From assembly GCF_005771405.1 (NCBI RefSeq), contig NZ_VAUA01000001.1:620001-684000 (forward strand): a stretch of DNA of 64,000 bases, read 5' to 3'. Under the pieces are notes generated by a model, which saw only the letters and a program-made list of their open reading frames with translations, was not told the DNA's origin and searched no databases. The first letter of the stretch is position 1, and every line of letters starts with the position of its first letter. A program made the translations under genes and the position numbers. The stretch is from Parasedimentitalea maritima (GTDB lineage: Bacteria > Pseudomonadota > Alphaproteobacteria > Rhodobacterales > Rhodobacteraceae). Of the stretch, positions 27,406-37,231 are shown piece after piece.

Positions 27406-28497
27406 ATGTCGGATATTCGTATCACAAATTGCCATATTCATACCTTTACAGCACAGCATGTACCGCGGAGCTTTCCGTTTCCTGCGATACGGTTTTTGCG
27501 CAGTGAGCCAGGGCTTATTTTGGCGCTGGCCAAGTTTCTACGCACAATCGGGCAAGAGCACATCTCGGAACAAGTGGAACGCCTGCACCAGTTTCTATTG
27601 CAAGGCTCGCGGCCCTCGCAGGCGCATATTCTGGAGGATGTTGTTCGGCACTACCCTCGGGGGACGCGATTCGTCGTGCTGCCAATGGATATGTCGAAAA
27701 TTGAACGTGGTCCGGTACCTGTGGGGTTGAAAGACCAGCATGATGAACTGGCCCAGCTTAGGGATGCGGCAGATCCTGCGGGCAGTGTCGTGCCATTTGC
27801 AACGGTTGATCCGCGCGACCCTACAAGTGTTGCGGAATGTTTGCGCGCTCTCAATGAACTGGAGTTCAAAGGGCTGAAGATTTACCCAAGGCTTGGCTTT
27901 GCACCTGACAACCCTGTTCTGATGCAGCAGATCTATCCACGCGTGTTTGAACTGGGATTGCCAGTGATGACCCATTGTTCTCGTGGCGGGGTGCAAGGGC
28001 GTTATGTCTGTGACTACAAAGGTGATGGGTACACCCGACCACATGCGTACCTACCGGTCTTGCGGAAATTCCCTCAGATGCGGCTTTGCTTTGCCCATTT
28101 TGGGGGGCAGGTTGACTGGGCGGCTTATTCCAATGCCAAAGACACCCGTGGTAATGAAAATTGGATGGAACAAATCCGCGAGATGATTGGTGGCGGTGAG
28201 TTCCCAAACCTTTGGACCGACATTTCCTACACCATGTTCCATTTCGAAGCTTTTGCACCGATCCTGCGCATGTTGCTGAAAGGAGATGATGTCGCGAGCA
28301 GGCGGTTGCGCTCCAGAGTTTTGTTTGGCTCAGATTTCTACATGACACGGCAGGAGGAGCTGAGCGAGCGCGCTGTCAGCATCCGGCTGCGCAACACTTT
28401 GGGTGAGGATTTGTTCAAGCAAATTGCTCAAACCAACCCAGAAGTCTGGCTGGATGGGGGCAGTGAAGACAAATCGCTCTGGACCGGGCTGGGGTGA
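27406..28497 (+). CDS. Amidohydrolase family protein
   Basis: Metal-dependent TIM-barrel hydrolase or decarboxylase of the amidohydrolase-2 group, 363 residues. Visible metal-site elements are NCHIHTF near the start, MTHCS (about 187), CFAHFGG (about 228) and the C-terminal LFGSDFYM aspartate. The lysine segment GLKIYPRLGF is also typical. ATG 27406 has AGGAGC upstream. Substrate is unknown; relatives act on small aromatic acids or amides. It lies between trmB and aroA on the same strand, but there is no clear pathway link. Confidence 0.82.
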   Translation: MSDIRITNCHIHTFTAQHVPRSFPFPAIRFLRSEPGLILALAKFLRTIGQEHISEQVERLHQFLLQGSRPSQAHILEDVVRHYPRGTRFVVLPMDMSKIERGPVPVGLKDQHDELAQLRDAADPAGSVVPFATVDPRDPTSVAECLRALNELEFKGLKIYPRLGFAPDNPVLMQQIYPRVFELGLPVMTHCSRGGVQGRYVCDYKGDGYTRPHAYLPVLRKFPQMRLCFAHFGGQVDWAAYSNAKDTRGNENWMEQIREMIGGGEFPNLWTDISYTMFHFEAFAPILRMLLKGDDVASRRLRSRVLFGSDFYMTRQEELSERAVSIRLRNTLGEDLFKQIAQTNPEVWLDGGSEDKSLWTGLG

Positions 28498-28540
28498 TTG
28501 GGTAGGAAAATGATAACGCTCGCATAAGGAAAGCCATCGT

Positions 28541-29887
28541 ATGTCCGGACACGGCACGCCCACCCCAATGACCTCTCATCGCTGCGGCCCGCTTAGTGGT
28601 GTGGCCGAAGTTCCCGGAGATAAATCAATTTCGCACCGCTCGCTGATCTTGGGTGCGATGGCGATTGGCGAGACCAGAATTTCCGGCTTGCTTGAGGGCG
28701 AAGATGTGCTGGACACAGCCAAGGCGATGCAGGCCTTTGGCGCCGAAGTGGTGAACCACGGCGGCGGCGAGTGGTCGGTGTTTGGTGTTGGCGTTGGTGG
28801 ATTTGCAGAACCGGGAAATGTGATCGATTGTGGTAATTCCGGCACTGGCGTGCGGCTGATCATGGGCGCAATGGCGACCCAGCCAATCACTGCGACCTTT
28901 ACGGGCGATGCCAGTTTGAATGGCCGCCCAATGGCCCGTGTCACTGATCCGCTGGCGCTGTTTGGTGCCCAAACCGTTGGTCGCAAAGGTGGGCGTCTGC
29001 CGATGACCATCGTCGGGGCCGCTGATCCCGTGCCCGTGCGGTATGTGGTGCCGGTGCCTTCGGCGCAGGTGAAATCAGCCATGCTGCTTGCTGGCCTGAA
29101 CGCGCCGGGTAAGACGGTGGTCATTGAGAAAGAGGCCACACGTGATCACTCAGAGCGGATGTTGGCGGGTTTTGGCGCCGAGATCACGGTGGTTGAAATC
29201 GACGAAGGGCGCGAGATCACCTTGACTGGTCAGCCTGAGTTGAAGCCGCAGGTGATTGCGGTGCCACGCGATCCGTCTAGTGCTGCGTTCCCAGTTTGCG
29301 CTGCAATTATTACACCAGGCTCGGACGTGTTGATCCCCGGTATTGGCCTGAACCCGACCCGTGCCGGTCTGTTTACTACCCTGCGCGACATGGGGGCTGA
29401 TCTGACATATGAGAATGAGCGCGAAGAAGGCGGCGAACCTGTTGCCGACCTGCGCGCCAAGTACTCGCCTAACATGACGGGCATCGAGGTGCCGCCTGCG
29501 CGAGCCGCCTCGATGATCGATGAATACCCGGTCCTGTCGGTTGTGGCCGCCCATGCTACTGGCAAGACCATGATGGCCGGGGTCAAAGAACTGCGGGTCA
29601 AGGAAAGTGACCGCATCGACGCCATGGCCAAAGGGCTGCGCGCCTGCGGTGTGACTGTGGACGAGGGCGAGGATTGGTGGCAGGTTACTGGTTTGGGCCC
29701 TGAAGGTGTGCCAGGTGGGGCAACATGTGCCAGCCAACTGGATCACCGTATCGCAATGGCCTTTATGGTGCTGGGCATGGCTGCCCAAAATCCGGTCACA
29801 GTGGATGATGGCGGCCCGATTTCAACGTCGTTCCCAATATTTGAACCGCTGATGGGTGCATTGGGCGCCAAGTTGAGCCACGGCTGA
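28541..29887 (+). CDS. aroA: 3-phosphoshikimate 1-carboxyvinyltransferase (EPSP synthase)
   Basis: Sixth step of the shikimate pathway. The 448-residue protein has [33 protein letters not shown] and DEYPVLSV, which align with class II (CP4-like) enzymes rather than E. coli AroA. At the glyphosate-determining position the motif reads [10 protein letters not shown], with Gly101 where the CP4 enzyme has alanine. The stop overlaps the ATG of the next gene (TGATG). It starts the aroA-hypothetical-cmk-rpsA series. Confidence 0.96.
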   Translation: MSGHGTPTPMTSHRCGPLSGVAEVPGDKSISHRSLILGAMAIGETRISGLLEGEDVLDTAKAMQAFGAEVVNHGGGEWSVFGVGVGGFAEPGNVIDCGNSGTGVRLIMGAMATQPITATFTGDASLNGRPMARVTDPLALFGAQTVGRKGGRLPMTIVGAADPVPVRYVVPVPSAQVKSAMLLAGLNAPGKTVVIEKEATRDHSERMLAGFGAEITVVEIDEGREITLTGQPELKPQVIAVPRDPSSAAFPVCAAIITPGSDVLIPGIGLNPTRAGLFTTLRDMGADLTYENEREEGGEPVADLRAKYSPNMTGIEVPPARAASMIDEYPVLSVVAAHATGKTMMAGVKELRVKESDRIDAMAKGLRACGVTVDEGEDWWQVTGLGPEGVPGGATCASQLDHRIAMAFMVLGMAAQNPVTVDDGGPISTSFPIFEPLMGALGAKLSHG

Positions 29888-30396
29888 TGCAAGGTCGGCA
29901 GATCTACTGGGGAGTTTTCGCTGCTGCTCTGGGCGTTTACGCTGTCATGATCGCTTGGACCTTGCCAAGCATCACGCAATACGCAGACGGTCTGCCACCG
30001 TTTGATCTGCGCCCGATGGGCTATAGCGCTGAGGAGGCGCGCGCCTTTCTATCTGCACTGGGGGCCGAGGGACGGGCGCTCTACACCGGTCCTCAACGTC
30101 TGTTGGATATGGCCTACCCGGCACTTCTTGGCTTTGTGTTGATCGGCGCGTTGCGACATCTCTATGCTAGGGGCTGGCTGCTGACTGTATTGGTCTTTGT
30201 GGTACTGGCCGCTATGGGATCGGACTACTTGGAAAACATGCGGGTGGCCCTGCTGCTGTCAGGCGATACCAGTGATCTGACCATAGCTTCGGCCTCTCGT
30301 TCGACGGTAATGAAATCTGTCCTGACATCGGTTGCTATGTTCGCTGTGCTTGCGGGCTTGGTCCGGTCAGGTTGGCGAGGCTGGACAAGCAAATGA
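29887..30396 (+). CDS. Small integral membrane protein of unknown function
   Basis: A 169-residue protein with about four hydrophobic helices (near 8-27, 80-95, 99-118 and 140-158). No family was recognised. It shares a base with the aroA stop at its start and overlaps the cmk start codon at its end (ATGA), so it is translationally coupled between two essential biosynthetic genes. The segment [20 protein letters not shown] after the first helix is soluble and probably periplasmic. Confidence 0.75.
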   Translation: MQGRQIYWGVFAAALGVYAVMIAWTLPSITQYADGLPPFDLRPMGYSAEEARAFLSALGAEGRALYTGPQRLLDMAYPALLGFVLIGALRHLYARGWLLTVLVFVVLAAMGSDYLENMRVALLLSGDTSDLTIASASRSTVMKSVLTSVAMFAVLAGLVRSGWRGWTSK

Positions 30397-31010
30397 CTGA
30401 TACCTTCACTATTGCAATCGACGGGCCCGCTGCTGCGGGCAAGGGCACTATTTCCAAAGCGATTGCCGCTCAGTTTGGTTTTGCTCATTTGGACACTGGT
30501 TTGTTGTATCGCGCAGTTGGGGCGCGGGTGTTGGCTGGGGTTGAGCCCATCGAGGCCGCAAAAAACCTGCAAGCCGAGGACCTGGACCGTGACGACCTGC
30601 GCACGGCCGAGGTGGCACAAGCAGCTTCCAAAGTAGCCGTGATCGCTGAAGTGCGCGCGGCGCTGGTCGATTTTCAACGCGCTTTTGCTCGCCGCGCTGG
30701 TGGCGCGGTGCTGGATGGGCGCGATATTGGTACCGTGATTTGCCCCAATGCCGAGGTGAAGCTGTATGTCACCGCCAGCGCCGAGGTGCGGGCGAGGCGA
30801 CGGTTTCTGGAACTGACTGGCAAGGGTGAAGTGACCTCTCTGGAAACCGTGCTGGCGGATGTGAAGATGCGGGATGATCGCGATATGAACCGGGCCGAGG
30901 CACCGATGAAACCGGCCGCGGATGCGTTGACGATAGACACTAGTGAACTGAGCATCGAGCAGGCGCTGCAGGTTGCTCTGAAAGAGATATCAGCATTAAG
31001 AATGCCCTAA
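30393..31010 (+). CDS. cmk: Cytidylate kinase
   Basis: Phosphorylates CMP and dCMP. The 205-residue protein has the P-loop [17 protein letters not shown] at about 9-25, [11 protein letters not shown] for nucleotide recognition and [12 protein letters not shown] before the lid region. The true start is ATG 30393, overlapping the upstream stop; an upstream in-frame ATG at 30372 lies inside the preceding gene. It sits in the conserved cmk-rpsA-ihfB order. Confidence 0.95.
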   Translation: MTDTFTIAIDGPAAAGKGTISKAIAAQFGFAHLDTGLLYRAVGARVLAGVEPIEAAKNLQAEDLDRDDLRTAEVAQAASKVAVIAEVRAALVDFQRAFARRAGGAVLDGRDIGTVICPNAEVKLYVTASAEVRARRRFLELTGKGEVTSLETVLADVKMRDDRDMNRAEAPMKPAADALTIDTSELSIEQALQVALKEISALRMP

Positions 31011-31037
31011 ATTGTAGTTCTTTTTTTGAGTAGTCGC

Positions 31038-31766
31038 ATGAAATTAGTCACTGCGTTTTTGCTATTGATGGCGTCAGCCTGGCCCGGTTTGGCCCACAGC
31101 CCCTATTTTTCAACTTGGTCCTGTCAGTCGGACGAAGGATTTGCCCTGCGATTTCTGTATGGTGACGGTTTGTTTGGCGCTGACCCAGTCAGCGTCGTTG
31201 CGCTAAACACCGAGGGCCATTTGCTGGCAATTCAGCCGGTTGGAATTGGCAGCTTCCCTTTGCAAGGTTCAAAGTGCCTAGTTGCGGACCCAAAATCAGA
31301 TGCCCTCTGGCGACCTGAAACAGAAGACTTCTTCGATGGGGGGCAGATTTTTGGTGAGACAGAAAATGTGCGAGCGGCGCGTTGGGGCTATGAGCCAGGA
31401 GTTGTGCACAAAAGTTTTGGGTTCGAACAATCCCCATTGGATGAAGTTCCGTTTGTGAGGCTGGTCGTTACAGAGGCGATGCACAATAAAATTTCTGTTT
31501 TTCTTGTGATCTCGGTCTTAGGGGTTCTGCTGTCATGCGCTGCAGTAGTACGGCAATTTTTTCTAAAAGGCAGATTGGCCCGAAGGTTTGTTCTCGGACT
31601 TGTGTGTGCGCTTCCTCTTCCGGCAATTGGATTTTATGGTTTCTTGGCCACTGCTATCACAGCGCCGAGTTCCAGATTGTTCTGGTCGTCAGTCATCATA
31701 GGAACTATATTGGCAGCCGGAGTGATTTGGGTCTTTAAAAACTGGAGTAGGCGAGCCATCGGGTGA
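31038..31766 (+). CDS. Hypothetical exported membrane protein
   Basis: A 242-residue protein with a signal peptide (KLVTAFLLLMASAWPGLAHS), a periplasmic part of about 130 residues containing two cysteines (Cys near 29 and 81) and three C-terminal membrane helices from about 155 on. No family was recognised. It lies between cmk and rpsA, on the same strand but with lower GC content than its neighbours, suggesting a later insertion into the conserved cmk-rpsA pair. ATG 31038 is preferred over TTG 31026. Confidence 0.65.
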   Translation: MKLVTAFLLLMASAWPGLAHSPYFSTWSCQSDEGFALRFLYGDGLFGADPVSVVALNTEGHLLAIQPVGIGSFPLQGSKCLVADPKSDALWRPETEDFFDGGQIFGETENVRAARWGYEPGVVHKSFGFEQSPLDEVPFVRLVVTEAMHNKISVFLVISVLGVLLSCAAVVRQFFLKGRLARRFVLGLVCALPLPAIGFYGFLATAITAPSSRLFWSSVIIGTILAAGVIWVFKNWSRRAIG

Positions 31767-31914
31767 CCACCACATGTGTCAAAGGGTGACTGTTACTGCT
31801 GCTTCGTTCCATAAAATACACGGTTGCAAACAACGGTTCCGCTTGCACCTGCAAGAGAATCCGAATATATCGCGCGCTGTCAGTATAGAGGCGGCTAACG
31901 TCCACACGGCATCA

Positions 31915-31960
31915 TGAGCAGGGCTGGGGTATCCTCCGGCCCTTTGTGTTTGTTTGCTCA
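31915..31960 (+). promoter_or_regulatory. Structured RNA leader of rpsA (possible S1 autoregulation site)
   Basis: TGAGC at 31915-31919 pairs with GCTCA at 31956-31960, enclosing AGGGC/GCCCT (31920-31924 with 31939-31943). The hairpin lies about 95 bases before the rpsA start. Autorepression by S1 at its leader is known in E. coli; extension to this hairpin is inference. The rest of 31767-32055 shows no gene. Confidence 0.4.
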
Positions 31961-32055
31961 TACCGTTTGCGCGGCGCCCATATTGACCAAACCCCAAGAC
32001 CGGCGGAGACAACCGCACGGCCAGAAAACAAATGTAAAAGGAAACATGAGACCTC

Positions 32056-33735
32056 ATGGCTCAAAACGTATCTATGGAGGACTTCGAAGCCCTTCTGAAT
32101 GAAAGCTTCGAAATGGACACCCCTGATGAGGGTTCCGTTGTAAAAGGCAAAGTCATCTCAATCGAGGCTGGCCAAGCTATCATCGACGTCGGCTACAAGA
32201 TGGAAGGCCGCGTTGATCTGAAAGAATTCGCTAATCCTGGTGAAGAAGCTGAACTGGCTGTTGGCGACGAGGTAGAAGTCTACCTGCGGTCTGCTGAGAA
32301 CGCCAAAGGCGAAGCTGTTATCTCGCGTGAGATGGCCCGCCGTGAAGAAGCTTGGGATCGTCTGGAAAAAGCATACGCAAGCGAAGAGCGCGTCGAAGGC
32401 GCAATCTTTGGTCGCGTCAAAGGTGGCTTTACTGTCGACCTCGGCGGCGCAGTTGCGTTCTTGCCCGGTTCGCAGGTTGACGTTCGCCCCGTGCGTGACG
32501 CTGGCCCACTGATGGGTCTGAAGCAGCCGTTCCAGGTTCTGAAAATGGACCGTCGTCGTGGCAACATCGTTGTATCGCGTCGTGCGATCCTCGAAGAGTC
32601 CCGTGCCGAACAGCGCGCTGAAGTTATCGCCAACCTGACCGAAGGCCAGGCTGTTGACGGTGTTGTGAAAAACATCACTGAATACGGTGCGTTTGTTGAC
32701 CTGGGCGGCGTAGACGGCCTGCTGCACGTCACTGACATGGCATGGCGTCGTGTGAACCACCCATCCGAGATCCTGACAATCGGTGAGACCGTTAAGGTCC
32801 AGGTTATCAAGATCAACAAAGAGACCCACCGTATCTCCTTGGGCATGAAACAGCTGCAGGACGATCCTTGGGATCTGGTTGCTGCTAAGTTCCCACTGGA
32901 AACTGTGCACACTGGTCGCGTCACCAACATCACCGACTACGGTGCATTTGTTGAGCTGGAGCCAGGTGTTGAAGGTCTGGTTCACGTGTCTGAAATGTCC
33001 TGGACTAAGAAGAACATCCACCCCGGCAAGATCGTTTCGACCAGTCAGGAAGTGGAAGTTATGGTTCTGGATATCGACAGCTCCAAGCGTCGCGTATCCC
33101 TGGGTCTCAAGCAGACACAGCGCAACCCGTGGGAAGTCTTCGCAGAAGCCAACCCCGAGGGCACCGAAGTCGAAGGCGAAGTCAAGAACATCACCGAATT
33201 CGGTCTGTTCATTGGTCTCGAAGGCGACATCGATGGCATGGTTCACCTGTCCGACCTGTCATGGGACGAGCGTGGCGAAGATGCGATCCAGAGCTACCAC
33301 AAGAACGACATGGTTCAGGCCGTTGTCTCCGAAGTGGACGTTGAAAAAGAGCGTATCTCGCTCTCGATCAAAGCCCTGGGTGGCGACAAGTTCGCTGAAG
33401 CTGTTGGCGGCGTGAAGCGCGGTTCGATCGTGACTGTTGAAGTCACCGCGATCGAAGAAGGCGGCATCGAAGTTGCGTATGAAGGTATGAAGTCCTTTAT
33501 CCGTCGCTCCGATCTGTCGCGTGACCGTGCCGAGCAGCGTCCTGAGCGTTTCAATGTTGGCGACAAAGTTGATGTTCGCATCACCAGCGTCGACTCCAAG
33601 ACACGTCGTCTGGGTCTGTCGATCAAAGCACGCGAAATTGCTGAAGAAAAAGAAGCAGTGGCGCAGTATGGCTCCTCGGATTCCGGCGCATCGCTGGGCG
33701 ACATCCTGGGCGCAGCACTGAAGTCTGGCGACTAA
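32056..33735 (+). CDS. rpsA: 30S ribosomal protein S1
   Basis: RNA-binding ribosomal protein of 559 residues that helps mRNAs reach the ribosome. Six S1 (OB-fold) domains follow one another. Domains 3-5 show the repeated NITEYGAFVDLGGVDGLLHV, NITDYGAFVELEPGVEGLVH and NITEFGLFIGLEGDIDGMVH pattern, each with SLGLKQ- or SLSIKA-type ends. ATG 32056 follows AAAGGAAAC. Codon use is that of a highly expressed gene. A terminator follows. Confidence 0.98.
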   Translation: MAQNVSMEDFEALLNESFEMDTPDEGSVVKGKVISIEAGQAIIDVGYKMEGRVDLKEFANPGEEAELAVGDEVEVYLRSAENAKGEAVISREMARREEAWDRLEKAYASEERVEGAIFGRVKGGFTVDLGGAVAFLPGSQVDVRPVRDAGPLMGLKQPFQVLKMDRRRGNIVVSRRAILEESRAEQRAEVIANLTEGQAVDGVVKNITEYGAFVDLGGVDGLLHVTDMAWRRVNHPSEILTIGETVKVQVIKINKETHRISLGMKQLQDDPWDLVAAKFPLETVHTGRVTNITDYGAFVELEPGVEGLVHVSEMSWTKKNIHPGKIVSTSQEVEVMVLDIDSSKRRVSLGLKQTQRNPWEVFAEANPEGTEVEGEVKNITEFGLFIGLEGDIDGMVHLSDLSWDERGEDAIQSYHKNDMVQAVVSEVDVEKERISLSIKALGGDKFAEAVGGVKRGSIVTVEVTAIEEGGIEVAYEGMKSFIRRSDLSRDRAEQRPERFNVGDKVDVRITSVDSKTRRLGLSIKAREIAEEKEAVAQYGSSDSGASLGDILGAALKSGD

Positions 33736-33767
33736 TCTTCCGCTTTGCTAGCGTACCGAAATTAGAG

Positions 33768-33795
33768 AGGCCCCGTGTAATAGCGGGGCCTTTTT
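33768..33795 (+). terminator. Terminator after rpsA
   Basis: AGGCCCCG/CGGGGCCT stem with an 8-base loop followed by TTTTT. The remaining bases up to the ihfB start at 34081 are an AT-richer control region without a supported gene. Confidence 0.9.
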
Positions 33796-34080
33796 CCGTG
33801 ATCCGGAAGGTAACTGAAATCGAGGCGGCATTGGTGGGGTGATTAGTCGGGGTTCCGAATCAACAGTTTCTGGCCTTAGCTGAGGCCTGTCTCTATCGTT
33901 CGAGTGCCTGAAAATGAGAGACGACTTGCCCGAATTGGGTTCGATGTCAGCGGAAAAATGCCAAATCTGGTGCGTTTTCATACTGTGGGTGCGCAGTTTC
34001 TGTTCCCGATTCCAGATTTATTTCCTATAGTTGTTTCAAATCACACAGCTTTTTGCCGTTGGCTTGGGAGGGCCGAAATT

Positions 34081-34362
34081 ATGATCCGCTCGGAATTGAT
34101 TCAGAAGATTGCAGACGAAAACCCGCACCTGTATCAACGAGACGTTGAGCGGATCGTTAATACGGTATTCGAGGAAGTCACTGGCGCCATGTCGCGTGGT
34201 GATCGGGTCGAACTGCGTGGGTTTGGTGCCTTTTCGGTGAAAAAGCGCGACTCGCGGGTTGGACGCAATCCTCGTACTGGTGAAACGGTCCAAGTTGATG
34301 AAAAGCATGTCCCGTTCTTTAAGACCGGCAAGTTGCTGCGGGACCGTTTGAACGGAAAATAA
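34081..34362 (+). CDS. ihfB: Integration host factor subunit beta
   Basis: DNA-bending histone-like protein of 93 residues; the partner is IhfA, not in this window. The DNA-binding beta-arm is visible as [20 protein letters not shown], followed by the proline-tipped [13 protein letters not shown] end. ATG 34081 follows GGGAGGGCCG; the open frame extends upstream but without homology or ribosome site. The conserved position right after rpsA supports the call. Confidence 0.96.
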   Translation: MIRSELIQKIADENPHLYQRDVERIVNTVFEEVTGAMSRGDRVELRGFGAFSVKKRDSRVGRNPRTGETVQVDEKHVPFFKTGKLLRDRLNGK

Positions 34363-34366
34363 ATTG

Positions 34367-34717
34367 ATGCGTTATGTTCGCTATGCCTTCTGGGGCGCTC
34401 TCGGGATCATTCTGATTTCGGTGAGTCTGGCCAATCGTGCCATTGTAGATCTAAAGTTGATGCCTGACGCAGTTGCTGAGTTGTTGGGATTTAATCCCTC
34501 CATCGGACTTCCCCTGTTTGTCGTGGTTCTGGGCGGGGTGGCTTCGGGATTGATCATTGGGTTCATCTGGGAATGGATTCGTGAGCACAAGCATCGACGC
34601 GCAGCTGGTGGGCAAGCCCGCGAAGTGCGTAAGCTGTCGCGGGAAGTGAACAAGCTGAAAAAGCAAAAGAACGAAGGCAAAGACGAAGTTCTGGCCATTC
34701 TCGACGACGCCAGCTGA
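34367..34717 (+). CDS. LapA-domain inner-membrane protein
   Basis: A 116-residue protein with two membrane helices (about 5-22 and 42-65) and a charged C-terminal coiled coil ([20 protein letters not shown]), the layout of the LPS assembly protein A (LapA/YciS) family. It begins 4 bases after ihfB and is followed 10 bases later by trpF, so it is within one transcript. A role in envelope lipopolysaccharide assembly is inferred from the family only. Confidence 0.82.
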   Translation: MRYVRYAFWGALGIILISVSLANRAIVDLKLMPDAVAELLGFNPSIGLPLFVVVLGGVASGLIIGFIWEWIREHKHRRAAGGQAREVRKLSREVNKLKKQKNEGKDEVLAILDDAS

Positions 34718-34727
34718 GGCTAATCCA

Positions 34728-35381
34728 ATGAGTGATATCCGGGTTAAGATCTGCGGCTTGCGGACAGCTAACGACATTGAAACCGCAGCCAATGCGGGTG
34801 CGGCTTATGTCGGGTTTGTGTTCTTTGCCAAATCCCCACGACATGTATCGTTAGAAGACGCAGCCGAACTTGCAGCTCTGGCTCCGATGGGGTTGTGCAA
34901 GGTGGCATTGACGGTGAATGCCAGCAACAGCGAGTTGGACGCCATTACCGCAGCAGTACCACTGGATATGTTGCAGTTACATGGATCCGAAAGTCCCGAA
35001 CGTGTTACGGAAGTCAAAGCACGGTATGGATTGCCTGTTATGAAGGCCATTGGCATTGCCGACGAGGCGGATCTTCCACAGATCGACATCTATTCTGCTG
35101 TAGCTGACCAACTATTGATTGATGCCAAGCCACCCAAGAATGCGGATCTGCCCGGAGGAAACGGGCTGGCGTTTGACTGGCGGCTGCTGGCAGGCCGCAA
35201 GTATTGGCAGCGGCCATGGATGCTCGCAGGGGGGCTGACGCCTGAAAACGTAAGCGAGGCGATCCGGATGACTGGTGCGTCCCAGGTTGATGTCTCTTCT
35301 GGAGTTGAGAGTGCCCCCGGTGTGAAAGATCAGGCGCTGATCGAAAGATTTACCAGGTCGGCGCTCAACAAGCAGGGCTAA
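34728..35381 (+). CDS. trpF: Phosphoribosylanthranilate isomerase
   Basis: Third step of tryptophan synthesis. TIM-barrel protein of 217 residues beginning [20 protein letters not shown] with catalytic Cys in KICG, and ending with [16 protein letters not shown] and [15 protein letters not shown], the phosphate site. It lies 10 bases after the LapA-like gene and 105 bases before trpB. Confidence 0.96.
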   Translation: MSDIRVKICGLRTANDIETAANAGAAYVGFVFFAKSPRHVSLEDAAELAALAPMGLCKVALTVNASNSELDAITAAVPLDMLQLHGSESPERVTEVKARYGLPVMKAIGIADEADLPQIDIYSAVADQLLIDAKPPKNADLPGGNGLAFDWRLLAGRKYWQRPWMLAGGLTPENVSEAIRMTGASQVDVSSGVESAPGVKDQALIERFTRSALNKQG

Positions 35382-35486
35382 TGCCCTTGAAATTCTCTGT
35401 TTAAATCGTGGATTCCGCAGTGCCTCTCTTTACCCGTGCAGGTACCCGCGATACTCATGGTCGGCGACGCGAAGAAGGAAGAAACC

Positions 35487-36740
35487 ATGGCCGAAGATCT
35501 TTTTAACAGCTTCATGAACGGACCTGATGAACAGGGTCGTTTTGGCATCTTTGGCGGGCGGTTTGTATCTGAAACGCTGATGCCGCTGATCCTGAGCCTT
35601 GAGGAAGAATACAACCGGGCCAAGGATGACGATAGTTTCTGGGCTGAAATGAAGGACCTGTGGACCCATTATGTTGGCCGTCCTAGCCCTCTGTACCATG
35701 CTGAGCGGCTGACTGAGCATCTGGGTGGTGCCAAGATTTACCTCAAACGTGATGAGTTGAACCACACCGGTGCGCATAAGATCAACAACGTGCTCGGGCA
35801 GATCATTCTGGCGCGGCGTATGGGCAAGACCCGGATCATCGCAGAAACCGGTGCCGGGCAGCACGGCGTTGCTACCGCCACTGTCTGCGCCAAGTTTGGT
35901 TTGAAATGCATCGTTTACATGGGCGCGCACGATGTACAGCGTCAGGCCCCCAACGTATTCCGCATGCGCCTGTTGGGTGCCGAGGTGATCCCGGTGACCT
36001 CAGGCCGCGGTACCTTGAAAGACGCGATGAACGACGCCCTGCGTGATTGGGTGACCAATGTTGCAGATACATTCTACTGTATTGGTACGGCGGCGGGACC
36101 ACATCCCTATCCCGCGATGGTGCGTGATTTCCAGTCGATCATCGGTAAAGAGGTCCGTTGGCAGTTGGCCGAGCAGGAAGGCGAAGGTCGTCTGCCGGAC
36201 ACTGTGATTGCCGCCATTGGTGGTGGCTCAAATGCCATCGGCCTGTTTCATCCGTTCCTGGACGACAAGTCGGTCCGGATCATTGGTGTTGAGGCTGGCG
36301 GCAAGGGGGTGAACGACGACATGCAGCACTGTGCCTCGCTGACTGGCGGTCGTCCCGGAGTGTTGCACGGCAATCGCACCTATTTGCTACAGGACGATGA
36401 TGGGCAGATCATGGAAGGGTTTTCAATCTCGGCTGGTCTTGATTACCCGGGCATCGGGCCAGAGCATTCCTGGCTGCATGACACCAAACGTGCAGAATAT
36501 GTGTCGATCACAGACGTTGAAGCGCTAGAGGCGTTTCAGTTGAGCTGTGCGCTGGAGGGCATCATTCCCGCGCTGGAGCCAAGCCATGCTTTGGCGCATG
36601 TGATGAAAATCGCACCGGATCTGCCTAAGGACCATATTATTGTCATGAATATGTGTGGTCGCGGCGACAAGGACGTCTTTACTGTTGCTCGCCACCTAGG
36701 GTTCGACATGTCCGATACAGAAGGTCGCGATCTGGACTAA
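35487..36740 (+). CDS. trpB: Tryptophan synthase beta chain
   Basis: PLP enzyme that condenses indole with serine. The 417-residue protein has the PLP lysine Lys98 in [23 protein letters not shown], and the phosphate loop [16 protein letters not shown] 35487 follows AAGGAAGAAA; an upstream in-frame start at 35436 has no such site. trpA, the alpha subunit gene, is not next to it: a terminator and a chemoreceptor gene follow. Confidence 0.97.
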   Translation: MAEDLFNSFMNGPDEQGRFGIFGGRFVSETLMPLILSLEEEYNRAKDDDSFWAEMKDLWTHYVGRPSPLYHAERLTEHLGGAKIYLKRDELNHTGAHKINNVLGQIILARRMGKTRIIAETGAGQHGVATATVCAKFGLKCIVYMGAHDVQRQAPNVFRMRLLGAEVIPVTSGRGTLKDAMNDALRDWVTNVADTFYCIGTAAGPHPYPAMVRDFQSIIGKEVRWQLAEQEGEGRLPDTVIAAIGGGSNAIGLFHPFLDDKSVRIIGVEAGGKGVNDDMQHCASLTGGRPGVLHGNRTYLLQDDDGQIMEGFSISAGLDYPGIGPEHSWLHDTKRAEYVSITDVEALEAFQLSCALEGIIPALEPSHALAHVMKIAPDLPKDHIIVMNMCGRGDKDVFTVARHLGFDMSDTEGRDLD

Positions 36741-36775
36741 AACCTTATTCGCTATCGAATACTGGCACTGAAGTT

Positions 36776-36810
36776 GGGCAATGCTCTTAAGTTGGAGCGT
36801 TGCCCATTTT
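36776..36810 (+). terminator. Terminator after trpB
   Basis: GGGCAATGCTC pairs with GAGCGTTGCCC (one G-U) around a short loop and is followed by ATTTTG. The rest of 36811-37231 is AT-rich upstream sequence of the chemoreceptor gene; no gene was seen there. Confidence 0.85.
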
Positions 36811-37231
36811 GTTTGGTACCCCGCCCGTCGGCTTGCATACTTTGAAAAGGTGGAGCTAGGGCCGCAATTGAAAGTGGGAACCGCCCATCCTGATTGTTTT
36901 CGCGGGCACTGAGCATTTTTTTCATCGTGACCCACTTTTCCCTCATTACGAGCAAAGTTGAAGTGACTTGGAAAACCGTTAGTGCGATTTACGCACGAAC
37001 AGGCAGGCGTTTTGTAACGATTTCCTTGCGGCGCGGATCAATTAGATTTGCAACCTTAAGTATAGTTACACGCCGAGCTTACCTCTGTTCCAAGGATTGG
37101 CTGTCGTCAATTTCGCCAATTCTGAATTAGCGAAATTTTTATCATTAAAGAAATGGCAGGGTTCTTGAGCGTACCGATTGTGTGACTCTCACATCCGTTG
37201 GTGCGGGGGAAATTTTTAGGAGACATTACGA

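Noticed and set aside
32158-33246. 362-codon open frame antisense to rpsA
   Set aside because: Created by the strongly biased codon use of rpsA on the other strand; no ribosome site or homology.
36894-37130. 78-codon frame upstream of the chemoreceptor
   Set aside because: No ribosome site, odd composition and position in an AT-rich promoter region.
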